Assembly: GCA_963575675.1 (NCBI GenBank)
Contig: CAUYUA010000088.1
Location: forward strand, 1-57,516
Source: CAUYUA01 sp963575675
GTDB lineage: Bacteria > Pseudomonadota > Alphaproteobacteria > Azospirillales > Azospirillaceae
Length of the DNA stretch: 57,516 bases
Reading direction: 5' to 3'
This document shows, piece after piece, positions 34,459 through 43,210 of the stretch. A program made the position numbers and the translations under genes. The notes below the pieces were generated by a model. It was not told where the DNA came from. It saw only the letters and a list, made by a program, of their open reading frames with translations, and did not search any database. Each line of letters starts with the position of its first letter. Positions within the stretch are counted from its first letter, which is position 1.

Positions 34459-35620
34459 CCAAGTCTCGTAAACGGGGACTCATATTTTTCTCTTGCAAAT
34501 ACGGATATAAGACGATTCACTTGTGACAAACGATGGAGGTTTGTCATGAGTGCAGCAATTAAACTTCGGAGCGATTTCTCAGGCGATGAACTTCGTAGAT
34601 TTGCAAAAACATCGAAATGTCCGGCGCAGGTTCGGCGGCTTTTGACATTGGCGCACCTATATGACGGAAAAACGCGAAGTGAAGCCGCACAACTCAGTGG
34701 TGTCGGGTTGCAAACAATTCGGGATTGGGTTATTGTATTCAACAAGAAAGGCCCAGATGGGCTACTAGAAAGAAAAGCTCTAGGCAGAACATCTATTTTA
34801 AATGACGATCAAAGACAGAAATTATCTGAAATTGTTGAACGAGGACCATCTGCGGAGATTGATGGTCTCGTTCGTTGGAGGCTTCTCGATTTGGTGAAAG
34901 GGCTTTTTGACACATATCGCATACCCATCAGCAAACAGACTCGGAGTCGAAAATTTCGTACTATGAAATTCAGAAAATTATCAACACGTCCCCGCCATTG
35001 GTCTCAAGCACCGGACACCATTGAAAATTTTAAAAAAACTTCCCAAACGAAATTATGAAGATCAAAGAAACACTTTCACATGAAAAAGTAATAGAGCTGT
35101 GGTGGCAAGATGAGGCTCGCGTCGGCCAAAAAACCAAAACAACAAGACGTTGGGCAAAACGAGGTTCCCGTCCTATGTCTCCCAAAGACCAAAGAACGCG
35201 TTCTGTTTGGTTATTTGGTGCAATTTGTCCTGCTTTAGGTAAAGCCGCAGGCTTAATTCTGCCTAAATGCAACAGTGCCGCTATGATCTTACATCTACGC
35301 GAAATATCCCGAAATGTTGCTTCCAATGCACACGCAATAGTTCTGCTTGATCAAGCCGGATGGCATACATCAAAACGACTAAAAGTACCTGATAATATAA
35401 CGCTACTTCCGTTGCCTCCAAAATGCCCAGAACTCAATCCTGTTGAAAATATCTGGCAATATCTCCGTGAAAACTGGCTATCAGATATTATCTTTAAAAC
35501 TTATAATCACATTGTTGAACGCTGTTGCTTCGCTTGGAATAACCTGGTGAAACGCCCTTGGAAAATTATGTCTATTGGTATCAGAAAGTGGGCCTATGGG
35601 TTGTAGTCATTGGGACTTGG
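34459..35620 (+). mobile_element. IS630-family insertion sequence
   Basis: A 1162-bp element with ends CCAAGTC (34459) and GACTTGG (to 35620). Each end is flanked by TA, the target dinucleotide used and duplicated by IS630 elements. It encodes one transposase in two overlapping frames. It starts only three bases after the MITE's right-hand TAA, so it inserted at the edge of that element. Its terminal repeats are short (seven perfect bases, then weak similarity). Confidence 0.88.
34546..35606 (+). CDS. IS630-family transposase, two frames (probable -1 frameshift)
   Basis: The first frame (ATG 34546, GGAGG upstream) gives the N-terminal winged helix-turn-helix part (SRSEAAQLSGVGLQTIRDW-like region) and stops at TGA 35056-35058. 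The second frame (to TAG 35604-35606) gives the DDE catalytic part: ELWWQDEARVGQ-like first Asp, VLLDQAGWHTS second, and LPPKCPELNPVENIWQ with the Glu. The frames join at the slippery run A AAA AAC (35032-35039): a -1 slip there gives a continuous family sequence, FKKNFPNEIMKIK. Such frameshifting is common in IS elements. Simple decay by one lost base is the alternative. Confidence 0.85.
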
Positions 35621-35720
35621 TATAAGATCAAAAAAGCCCATTCCGAAACTGCGGCGTTCAGAGTAGAAGAACCATGAGAAGATGTTTCTCGGGTCGGTGG
35701 ACAGCAGCGGATTGAAGATC

Positions 35721-36959
35721 ATGAATAGCTCCCCTTTCATCGTCGGCGATGAACTGATCACCGATGTCGTCATCGTCGGCGGTGGTCTGGCTGGATTAAC
35801 TCTGGCGTGCGCCCTAGGCGGCGCAGGCGTGCCCACAGTGTGCGTCGATCGCGATAGCCCGAAAACTCAGACCACCGAGAATTTCGACATTCGCACCACG
35901 GCGGTGTCTTTCAGCTCGCAACAAGTCCTGGCGGCGGCGGGCGTGTGGAACGACATGGTCAATGGCGCGGCGGCAATCAACGACATTCGTGTCGCCGATA
36001 AAGATTCGCCGTTTTTTGTCCACTATAATTTCCAAGAAGTCGGCGATCATCCGCTCGGTTGGGTTCTCGACAACATCGTGATGCGACGCGCTCTGTTCGC
36101 GCGAGTCGCCGAACTCCCCGCATTGACTCACCTAGCTCCGGCGACCGTCGCGCAAATCGAACGCTCACCCGCCGGAGCCGTCACGGTTCTTACCGATGGA
36201 CGACGAATTCGAAGCCGATTGATCGTCGGAGCCGATGGACGCCCCTCTCTGTGCCGACGCCTCGCCGGAATCGGCGTCATGCGTTATGACTACGGCCAAA
36301 ACGCCATTGTCTGCACCATCGGTCATGAGAAGCCTCACCACGGCCTAGCAGTCGAGCATTTCCTCCCCGCTGGCCCCTTCGCGCTGTTGCCGCTGCCCGA
36401 CAACCGAACCTCGATCGTCTGGAGCGAGCGTCGAGCGCTGGCGCCCACTTATGTTTCTCTTCCCGACGACCAGTTCCTTTATGAACTGCAACGCCGCGCC
36501 GGAGACCACTTAGGCGCGCTTCACCTCGTCGGCGGACGGACACACTATCCTTTGTCGATCATGTTCGCTGAAAGGCATATCGATCAACGTCTGGCTCTTA
36601 TCGGAGAAGCCGCACACGCAATTCATCCCATCGCCGGTCAAGGGCTGAACATGGGGCTGCGCGATGTCGCGGCGTTGGCCGAAACCGTGGTCGATTGCTT
36701 CCGTCTGGGGTTGGACGTCGGAGCGCCGGGAGTATTGACCCGCTACCAACAATGGCGCAGATTCGACAACACCTTGCTCGCCGTAGTGTGCGACAGCTTG
36801 GTTCGCCTGTTCTCAAATAACTTCCCCCCCTTACGAATCGCCCGCAACCTTGGACTCGGCGCCGTTCAACAGCTTCCTCCGCTGAAGCAGTTCTTCATGA
36901 AACACGCCATGGGCGTTGTTGGAGAATGCCCCAGAATGACCCGAGGCGAGCCCGTCTAA
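35721..36959 (+). CDS. ubiH: UbiH/VisC-family FAD monooxygenase (ubiquinone synthesis)
   Basis: Flavin hydroxylase acting on the ubiquinone ring, or a close relative. The 412-aa product has the FAD-binding GxGxxG start (VVIVGGGLAGLTLACALG), a middle GADGRPSLCRR (DG motif) and the late FAD motif GEAAHAIHPIAGQGLNMGLRD. ATG 35721 gives a normal length; the frame is open to 35682. The ring position cannot be assigned without comparison, since alphaproteobacteria also use UbiL, UbiM and UbiF-type enzymes. It lies directly after the IS630 copy, with only 100 bp between, so its native promoter may have been separated by the insertion. Confidence 0.85.
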   Translation: MNSSPFIVGDELITDVVIVGGGLAGLTLACALGGAGVPTVCVDRDSPKTQTTENFDIRTTAVSFSSQQVLAAAGVWNDMVNGAAAINDIRVADKDSPFFVHYNFQEVGDHPLGWVLDNIVMRRALFARVAELPALTHLAPATVAQIERSPAGAVTVLTDGRRIRSRLIVGADGRPSLCRRLAGIGVMRYDYGQNAIVCTIGHEKPHHGLAVEHFLPAGPFALLPLPDNRTSIVWSERRALAPTYVSLPDDQFLYELQRRAGDHLGALHLVGGRTHYPLSIMFAERHIDQRLALIGEAAHAIHPIAGQGLNMGLRDVAALAETVVDCFRLGLDVGAPGVLTRYQQWRRFDNTLLAVVCDSLVRLFSNNFPPLRIARNLGLGAVQQLPPLKQFFMKHAMGVVGECPRMTRGEPV

Positions 36960-37034
36960 TTCACCGAATTACAAGTAAACGGAGTATATAGAGCTCAAAT
37001 AAACGAAGTGTGTGTAAGTGAAGCATGTGTAAAT

Positions 37035-37074
37035 ATTGTATATTATTGTATATCATTGTATATCATTGTATATA
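37035..37074. repeat. 10-bp AT-rich tandem repeat, four units
   Basis: ATTGTATATT then ATTGTATATC twice and ATTGTATATA. It lies in the 456-bp gap between ubiH and the Rrf2 gene, just before a palindromic repeat copy. The remainder of this gap (37191-37415) holds a possible -35 hexamer TTGACA at 37258-37263 without a convincing -10 at the right distance. Confidence 0.8.
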
Positions 37075-37100
37075 GAGAGTTTGCGGCGAAAAACAACCAA

Positions 37101-37190
37101 CGGTTCCAGAAGAAAATCGCTCCGCGAATAAGGGGGGCTTTCGCTCCCCCCTTATGATCCCGAGCGACCAGGAACACAGTCCCTGGACCC
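37101..37190 (+). repeat. Palindromic dispersed repeat, copy
   Basis: GGTTCCAGAAGAAAATCGCT, then CCGCGAATAAGG, the GGGGGG-CTTTCGCT-CCCCCC hairpin, TTATGATCCC, and GAGCGACCAGGAACACAGTC then CCTGGACCC. It is almost identical in order and length to 18436-18525. It lies after ubiH and before the Rrf2 gene. Confidence 0.9.
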
Positions 37191-37415
37191 GTTAAATTAA
37201 GCAATTGGATGTGAATGTTCTTGTCCGCCGGAAAATAAAAAACATTACTCATAGACCTTGACATCGAAGGCTGTCAGCGCCACTAATCTGTACTATAACG
37301 GTCCTTAATTGGCCGCATTCATCAATCAGCCGCCAACAGCCTTGAAAACCTTCGAATAAACACGCCAACAAGCATAGAACACACCTTGGAAGCTGCACAC
37401 TCATCGGATGTCGCC

Positions 37416-37901
37416 ATGATCAAACTTACCAAGTTGGCGGATTACGCCGTCATTCTGATGAGCGAAATGGCTCGACGTCCAGAAGACCTCCACGCCTTCC
37501 ACACCGCGCCACAGCTTGCGGAACGCACCGGGATTTCAGTCCCAACCGTCGCAAAAGTGTTGAAAACACTCGCACGAACAACCTTGTTGGAGTCTCAACG
37601 AGGAGCCGCAGGTGGTTATTGCTTGGAGAGACCACCCGAAAGAATTTCCATTGCTGAGATCATAACCGCATTAGACGGACCAATTGCAATCATGGATTGC
37701 GTCAAAACGTCGGAAGCTTCTTGTTACGCGCAGGAATCATGTGGAATGCGCGGCCATTGGGAAAAAATCAATCTGGCCGTGCGCGGCGTACTGGAAACCG
37801 TGTCTCTGGCGGATATGATGACTCCTCCCGATTGGGCGCGCACGCCTACGCCTCAAATACGACGCGCTTTGATTGAGCCCTCAGCGAACCAACGCCCATA
37901 G
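37416..37901 (+). CDS. Rrf2-family regulator of the suf genes
   Basis: Winged-helix transcription factor of the IscR/SufR kind, 161 aa, that senses iron-sulfur cluster supply. The N-terminus MIKLTKLADYAVILMSEMA and the RGAAGGYCLERPPERISI wing are typical. Three cysteines in DCVKTSEASCYAQESCGM (spacing C-x7-C-x5-C) are the likely cluster ligands. ATG 37416 starts the conserved region. It lies 64 bases upstream of sufB on the same strand and most likely controls it, as in other alphaproteobacteria. Confidence 0.92.
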   Translation: MIKLTKLADYAVILMSEMARRPEDLHAFHTAPQLAERTGISVPTVAKVLKTLARTTLLESQRGAAGGYCLERPPERISIAEIITALDGPIAIMDCVKTSEASCYAQESCGMRGHWEKINLAVRGVLETVSLADMMTPPDWARTPTPQIRRALIEPSANQRP

Positions 37902-37965
37902 GTTGCTCTTCTCCACCTCTTTTCTCTATCCTTGATCCTTGCCCAAGACCGAGAAAGTTCTTCGT

Positions 37966-39432
37966 ATGACCTCCGTCCCGACGACAACCGAACAAATACA
38001 CGCCACCGTCGACCAATCCTACAAATACGGTTTCGTCACCGACATTGAGTCCGACACGGCGCCCAAAGGCCTCAACGAAGGAACCATTCGCTTCATTTCG
38101 GCGAAAAAAGAAGAACCCGCATGGCTGTTGGAATGGAGACTGCGGGCGTTTCGGCATTGGCAAACAATGGAAGAACCAAAATGGGCGAGGGTCTCATATC
38201 CGCCGATTGATTACCAAGACAGCTCTTATTGGTCCGCGCCCAAAACAACGGCTCGTCCCAAAAGCCTGGAGGAAGTCGATCCGGAACTGTTGCGCACCTA
38301 CGAAAAACTCGGGATTCCATTGCGCGAGCAAGAATTGTTGGCCGGAGTCGAACCTCGCGTGGCGGTAGACGCCGTCTTCGATAGCGTTTCCGTCGCCACC
38401 ACCTTTAAGGCCACGCTTGAAAAGAAAGGCGTAATCTTCTGCTCGATCACCGAAGCCGTTCACAAACATCCCGAACTGGTGAAACAATACCTTGGAACGG
38501 TTGTGCCCTATTCGGATAATTTTTTCGCCACGCTCAATTCAGCGGTGTTCACCGATGGTTCGTTCGTCTACATCCCGAAGGGCGTCCGCTGCCCAATGGA
38601 ACTCAGCACGTATTTCCGCATCAACGCCGCAAACACCGGACAATTCGAACGAACGCTGATCATCGCCGACGATGACAGTCATGTGTCGTATTTGGAAGGT
38701 TGCACCGCGCCGAAACGCGACGAAAATCAGTTGCATGCAGCCGTCGTTGAACTGGTGGCGCTCAACAACGCTGAAATCAAATATTCGACCGTGCAAAATT
38801 GGTATCCCGGCGACGAACATGGACGCGGGGGAATATATAACTTCGTCACGAAGCGCGGAGCCTGTCGCGGAATGCGCTCCAAGATCTCCTGGACTCAGGT
38901 TGAGACCGGGTCCGCCATCACTTGGAAATATCCGAGCTGCCTTTTGATCGGAGACGGCGCAGTCGGAGAATTCTATTCGGTGGCGATCACCAACCACCAT
39001 CAACAAGCCGACACCGGAACCAAGATGATCCATATCGGCCGCAACACCCGATCCACCATCGTGTCCAAGGGCATTTCAGCCGGTCAAGCCCAAAGCACCT
39101 ATCGCGGCCTCGTCAAGATTCTGCCCAAAGCCGACGGCGCCCGCAACCACACTCAATGCGACAGTCTTTTAATCGGAGACAAATGCGGCGCCCACACCGT
39201 CCCCTATATCGAAAATCGAAACGCCTCCGCTCACGTCGAACACGAGGCCACAACCGCGAAGATCAGTGAAGATCAGCTCTTCTATTGCCGACAACGCGGA
39301 CTCGGCGCCGAAGAGGCCGTCTCTTTGATCGTCAACGGTTTCTGTCGTGAGGTCTTGAAAGAACTGCCTATGGAGTTCGCCGTCGAAGCCCAGAAACTTG
39401 TTGGAATCAGCCTGGAAGGCAGCGTCGGATAA
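37966..39432 (+). CDS. sufB: Fe-S cluster scaffold subunit SufB
   Basis: Core of the SufBCD scaffold that builds iron-sulfur clusters in the cytosol. The 488-aa product has the normal length. Visible blocks are YSDNFFATLNSAVFTDGSFV, NAEIKYSTVQNWYPGDE and DSLLIGDKCGAHTVPYIE, which holds the functionally important Cys. HVEHEATTAKISEDQLFYC holds the nearby His-Glu pair. ATG 37966 is preferred over TTG 37939. sufC follows 71 bases downstream. Confidence 0.96.
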   Translation: MTSVPTTTEQIHATVDQSYKYGFVTDIESDTAPKGLNEGTIRFISAKKEEPAWLLEWRLRAFRHWQTMEEPKWARVSYPPIDYQDSSYWSAPKTTARPKSLEEVDPELLRTYEKLGIPLREQELLAGVEPRVAVDAVFDSVSVATTFKATLEKKGVIFCSITEAVHKHPELVKQYLGTVVPYSDNFFATLNSAVFTDGSFVYIPKGVRCPMELSTYFRINAANTGQFERTLIIADDDSHVSYLEGCTAPKRDENQLHAAVVELVALNNAEIKYSTVQNWYPGDEHGRGGIYNFVTKRGACRGMRSKISWTQVETGSAITWKYPSCLLIGDGAVGEFYSVAITNHHQQADTGTKMIHIGRNTRSTIVSKGISAGQAQSTYRGLVKILPKADGARNHTQCDSLLIGDKCGAHTVPYIENRNASAHVEHEATTAKISEDQLFYCRQRGLGAEEAVSLIVNGFCREVLKELPMEFAVEAQKLVGISLEGSVG

Positions 39433-39503
39433 ACAACGCTCTCCGCCAATTGAGGCCCAAATCATGACTCTCCCTTTATTGATCACCGGGATATGTGACG
39501 ACC

Positions 39504-40256
39504 ATGCTTGAAATTCGTAACTTGCAGGCCGCTGTCGATGGCAAGCCGATCCTCAAAGGCATCGACCTCACCATCATGCCCGGAGAAATCCATGCGATCA
39601 TGGGCCCGAACGGCTCCGGCAAGAGCACTCTCTCTTATGTCCTCTCCGGACGCCCGGGATACGACATCACCGGAGGCTCTGCAACTTGGCGCGGCAAGGA
39701 CTTGCTCGCCATGTCCCCAGAACAACGCGCCGTTGAGGGCGTCTTTCTCGCCTTTCAATATCCTGTTGAAATACCCGGCGTCTCCAATACAACTTTTCTT
39801 AAAACCGCACTCAATGCAATCCGCCGCAGTCGAGGAGAAAAAGAACTCGACGCCATGGAGTTTCTAAAGCTCATTCGCGCCCGCATGAAAGCGCTGAATA
39901 TGTCAGAGGAAATGCTGAAGCGCCCTCTGAACGTAGGTTTCTCGGGAGGCGAGAAAAAACGCAACGAGGCGTTGCAAATGGCTCTCCTGGAGCCTGCTTT
40001 CGCCATTCTTGATGAAACCGACAGCGGCCTCGATATTGACGCCTTGCGCGTGGTCTCCGACGCCGTCAACAGTTTGCGCAACGCAGAGCGGTCAATGTTG
40101 GTGATAACTCACTTTAAACGTGTGCTTGAGTATATTGCTCCGGATAAAATCCATGTTTTGGCCTTCGGACGAATCCAGAAGTCCGGGGGACCAGAGTTGG
40201 CGAACGAACTCGAACAAAAGGGCTATGCGGAATTCGGCGTCAACGAAGCCGCTTAG
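39504..40256 (+). CDS. sufC: Suf ATPase subunit SufC
   Basis: ABC-type ATPase (250 aa) that drives conformational change of SufB/SufD during cluster assembly. Walker A is GPNGSGKSTL, the signature is FSGGEKKRNEA and Walker B is AFAILDETDSGLDID, with the SufC-specific Asp-Glu-Thr. ATG 39504 gives the usual start MLEIRNLQA; an in-frame GTG lies three codons earlier. sufD and sufS normally follow. Here a hairpin and then pyrF on the opposite strand follow, so the operon is cut short after sufC. Confidence 0.96.
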   Translation: MLEIRNLQAAVDGKPILKGIDLTIMPGEIHAIMGPNGSGKSTLSYVLSGRPGYDITGGSATWRGKDLLAMSPEQRAVEGVFLAFQYPVEIPGVSNTTFLKTALNAIRRSRGEKELDAMEFLKLIRARMKALNMSEEMLKRPLNVGFSGGEKKRNEALQMALLEPAFAILDETDSGLDIDALRVVSDAVNSLRNAERSMLVITHFKRVLEYIAPDKIHVLAFGRIQKSGGPELANELEQKGYAEFGVNEAA

Positions 40257-40290
40257 GAAAAATACAAAACCTTCGATTATTACATGAAAA

Positions 40291-40329
40291 CCAAAAAGGT
40301 CCAGAGACCGTGCTCTTGGACCTTTTTGG
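40291..40329. terminator. Two-way terminator between sufC and pyrF
   Basis: Perfect 13-bp stem CCAAAAAGGTCCA (40291-40303) with TGGACCTTTTTGG (40317-40329), flanked by A-rich sequence on one side and T-rich on the other. It sits between convergent genes. The GGTCCAGAGACCGTGCTCTT core matches part of the palindromic dispersed repeats, so it may be a minimal member of that family. Confidence 0.85.
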
Positions 40330-40336
40330 TTCTTTA

Positions 40337-41041
40337 TTAACGCCCATCCATGATTTTCTGCGCAGCGTCTGCTGGGTTCTCCGCTCCAGTGATCGGACGT
40401 CCAATCACCAAGTAATCCGCCCCTGCTTCCATCGCCTGACGCGGCGTCATCACTCGTTTTTGATCTCCGACCGCAGCGCCTCCAGGTCTCACCCCCGGAG
40501 ACACCAACACAAACCTCTCGCCGAACTGCTTTCGAAGCGTCACCAGCTCCAACGGAGAACACACCACTCCATCAATCCCCGCTTCCGACGCCTGACTCGC
40601 GAGCCTCTCCACTTGTCGAGAAACGTTTTCTCCTTGCCCAACGGCCGCCAAATCTTGGTCTCCAAGACTGGTCAACACCGTTATCGCCAACAACCTCGGT
40701 CGCGTTACGCCCAATTTCTTCGAAGTCTCCGTTGCTGACTGCGCCGCCGCACGCATCATCTCCACGCCGCCCGAAGCGTGAATCGTTAAAAACATCGGTT
40801 GCAGCGCCGTCGCCGACGCCACCGCCCCCGCAACCGTGTTCGGAATGTCGTGGAACTTCAAATCAAGAAACAACGCTTGCCGCTTCGTCGCCGCAGCGAA
40901 AGCCGTCCGAACGCCTTCCGGCCCCAACGCCGTAAAATATTCCAATCCAAACTTGAAACCGGCGACAATCCCGGACAGGCTCCGAACCAATTCGATCGCT
41001 CTTGCTGCGTTTGGCGTGTCTATGGCGCAGAAAACCTTCAT
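40337..41041 (-). CDS. pyrF: Orotidine 5'-phosphate decarboxylase
   Basis: Last step of UMP synthesis. The 234-aa beta/alpha barrel contains the catalytic Asp-Lys-Asp block LDLKFHDIPNTV, ITVLTS and the phosphate-binding end VSPGVRPGG then YLVIGRPIT. ATG 41041 has AAGGA upstream; two codons earlier is only a TTG. It is alone on its strand, convergent with sufC. Confidence 0.96.
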   Translation of the reverse strand: MKVFCAIDTPNAARAIELVRSLSGIVAGFKFGLEYFTALGPEGVRTAFAAATKRQALFLDLKFHDIPNTVAGAVASATALQPMFLTIHASGGVEMMRAAAQSATETSKKLGVTRPRLLAITVLTSLGDQDLAAVGQGENVSRQVERLASQASEAGIDGVVCSPLELVTLRKQFGERFVLVSPGVRPGGAAVGDQKRVMTPRQAMEAGADYLVIGRPITGAENPADAAQKIMDGR

Positions 41042-41089
41042 GAACAAATATCCTTATTTCGGTGACGATGCGAATAATAAATCAAGAAA

Positions 41090-41272
41090 GCCCAGGGACT
41101 AGTATTCCCAGTCGCTCGGGCCAAAGATGAAAGCCCTTCCCTTTGTTCGCGAAACGATTTTCCCCTGGAGTTGTTTATCTTTGTTCTTTAGAAGAATCCG
41201 CTTCGCAAATAAGGAAGGCTTTCGTCTCTGGTCCAAGCGAGTGGGAACACAGTCCCCGACCCCTTTCAATTT
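41090..41272. repeat. Palindromic dispersed repeat, large diverged copy
   Basis: Left half: CCCAGGGACTAGTATTCCC, AGTCGCTCGGGCCAAAGATG, AAAGCCC and TTCGCGAAACGATTTT. Right half in opposite sense: AATCCGCTTCGCAAATAAGG, AAGGCTTTCG, and GGTCCAAGCGAGTGGGAACA then CAGTCCCCGACCCC. The two halves form an inverted repeat of about 180 bp. It lies in the gap between the starts of pyrF and the end of fumA. Confidence 0.8.
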
Positions 41273-41308
41273 TACTCCGACGAGCCAAAACTTACCCGTC
41301 TGAAAAAA

Positions 41309-42925
41309 TCAATCGAGCTTCAATTCCAGAAAGAAGTCGTTACCTTTGTCGTCCACGACGATGAAGGCAGGGAAGTCCACGACTTCAATACGCCAAATGG
41401 CCTCCATCCCGAGTTCCGGATACTCGATGCATTCGACTTTCTTAATGCAATCCTGCGCCAAACGCGCCGCCGGACCACCAATCGACCCCAAATAAAACCC
41501 GCCATACTTAGCGCATGCATTGCGCACCTGAGCGCTGCGATTGCCCTTGGCCAACATAACCATCGAGCCGCCATTGGCCTGGAACTGATCGACAAAACTA
41601 TCCATACGACCGGCGGTGGTCGGCCCGAAAGCGCCCGACGCATACCCTTTCGGCGTCTTGGCGGGACCAGCATAGTAAACCGGGTGATTTTTGAAGTACT
41701 CGGGAAGCCCCTGTCCAGCGTCGAGCCGCTCCCGGAGTTTGGCGTGGGCCAAATCGCGCGCGACGATAACTGAGCCGGTAAGCGACAACCGCGTGCGAAT
41801 CGGGTGCTTGGTCAACTCGGCGAGAATGTCCTTCATCGGCTGATTCAGATCGATCTTCACCACCGCATCGGAAAACGATTTATCCTCGACTTCAGGCAAG
41901 TACTGAGCGGGGTTGGTCTCAAGCTGCTCCAAATAAACGCCGTCCCGCGTGATCTTTCCAATAGCCTGACGATCCGCCGAGCAAGACACGGCAATGCCGA
42001 TCGGCAAGCTGGCGCCGTGACGCGGCAAACGAATCACGCGAACGTCATGACAGAAATACTTCCCGCCAAATTGAGCGCCGATGCCCATGTTCTGAGTCAT
42101 CTTGTGAACGACAGCTTCCATCTCCAAATCCCGGAAAGCGTGTCCACTGTCCGAACCTGCGGTCGGCAAAGAATCGAGATAACGTGCGCTGGCGAGCTTG
42201 GCGGTTTTAAGAGTTAACTCCGCGCTGGTCCCACCGATGACGATCGCCAGATGGTAGGGCGGACAGGCTGCCGTTCCGAGCGTGCGAATTTTTTCTTCCA
42301 AGAAGGCCAGCATGCGGTCGCGAGTAAGCAGCGCCGGAGTGGCTTGAAACAGAAGAGACTTATTGGCCGAGCCACCGCCTTTGGCCATAAACAAAAACTT
42401 GTAGGCGTCTTCGCCTTCAGAAAACAGCTCGATCTGAGCGGGCAAGTTGGTTTTTGTGTTGCGTTCTTCAAACATCGAGATCGGCGCAAGCTGACTATAG
42501 CGCAAGTTGCGCTTTTCGTAAGCGTTGCGCACGCCTTGGGCCAGGGCGTCTTCATCGCCGCCTTCGGTCCATATGCGGCGCCCTTTTTTGCCGAGAATCA
42601 CAGCGGTGCCGGTGTCTTGACACATCGGCAAGACGCCTGCGGCGGCGATGTTGGCGTTTTTCAGCAAATCAAACGCGACGAACCTGTCATTCGGAGAAGC
42701 CTCCGGATCGTCGATGATCCGCCGAAGCTGTTGCAAATGGCCAGGGCGCAAATAGTGATTGATGTCGCTGAAGGCTTGTTCAGCCAGCATGCTCAACGCT
42801 GCGGCTTCAACCTTCACCACATCTTGGCCGGAGAACCGATCGACGGACACATACTGATCTGTAAGCTTCCGATAGGGCGTTGCGTCATCGCCCAGAGGAA
42901 AAAGTGAGTTGGCGGCTTGAGCCAT
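41309..42925 (-). CDS. fumA: Class I fumarate hydratase (Fe-S fumarase)
   Basis: TCA-cycle enzyme that hydrates fumarate to malate using an oxygen-sensitive [4Fe-4S] cluster. The 538-aa product contains the alpha domain (first 300 residues) and fused beta domain (GYASGAFGPTTAGRMDSFVD). Likely cluster cysteines are C102 in MCQDTGTA, the Cys in AACPPYHL and the Cys in VSCSADRQ. The start ATG at 42925 gives MAQAANSLFPLG. It is flanked on both sides by palindromic repeat copies. No class II fumarase is in the window. Confidence 0.95.
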   Translation of the reverse strand: MAQAANSLFPLGDDATPYRKLTDQYVSVDRFSGQDVVKVEAAALSMLAEQAFSDINHYLRPGHLQQLRRIIDDPEASPNDRFVAFDLLKNANIAAAGVLPMCQDTGTAVILGKKGRRIWTEGGDEDALAQGVRNAYEKRNLRYSQLAPISMFEERNTKTNLPAQIELFSEGEDAYKFLFMAKGGGSANKSLLFQATPALLTRDRMLAFLEEKIRTLGTAACPPYHLAIVIGGTSAELTLKTAKLASARYLDSLPTAGSDSGHAFRDLEMEAVVHKMTQNMGIGAQFGGKYFCHDVRVIRLPRHGASLPIGIAVSCSADRQAIGKITRDGVYLEQLETNPAQYLPEVEDKSFSDAVVKIDLNQPMKDILAELTKHPIRTRLSLTGSVIVARDLAHAKLRERLDAGQGLPEYFKNHPVYYAGPAKTPKGYASGAFGPTTAGRMDSFVDQFQANGGSMVMLAKGNRSAQVRNACAKYGGFYLGSIGGPAARLAQDCIKKVECIEYPELGMEAIWRIEVVDFPAFIVVDDKGNDFFLELKLD

Positions 42926-43027
42926 GGTCTGTCCACAGTCTGCGTTGGCGAGAATGCTTTTCTTTTAGCACGCATCGCCGGAAATCAGAAAAAAAACATC
43001 GCATTGCCGCCCCCTCCCCCCGTTCAC

Positions 43028-43131
43028 TCCAGGAACACACGAAACGAAACAAGTTCAAAGACTGTGTTCCTGGTCGCCCTGAATCACAAAAAAGGACTTT
43101 TGTCCTTGACCCAAGAAAACAGGCCTTTGAC
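43028..43131. repeat. Partial palindromic repeat copy
   Basis: CCAGGAACACACGAAACGAA on one side and GACTGTGTTCCTGGTCGCCC on the other carry the family's core. AAAGGACTTTTGTCCTTGAC follows and can fold on itself. It lies between the end of ygiQ and the start of fumA. It is less regular than other copies. Confidence 0.55.
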
Positions 43132-43171
43132 CCGCGCGTCCGTTTGATCCTCTTGTTTTCCTCTTTTCATT

Positions 43172-43210
43172 CAAGATCGTTAGGCAAGATCGTTAGGCAA
43201 GATCGTTAGG
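43172..43210. repeat. 13-bp tandem repeat, three perfect units, at the ygiQ stop
   Basis: CAAGATCGTTAGG three times. The ygiQ stop codon (43206-43208 on the minus strand) lies inside the first unit read by the gene, so repeat expansion happened at or just after the gene end. Confidence 0.9.

Noticed and set aside
37258..37290. Sigma-70-like promoter before the Rrf2 gene
   Set aside because: TTGACA is perfect, but no acceptable -10 lies at 16-18 bases, so I did not list it as a feature.
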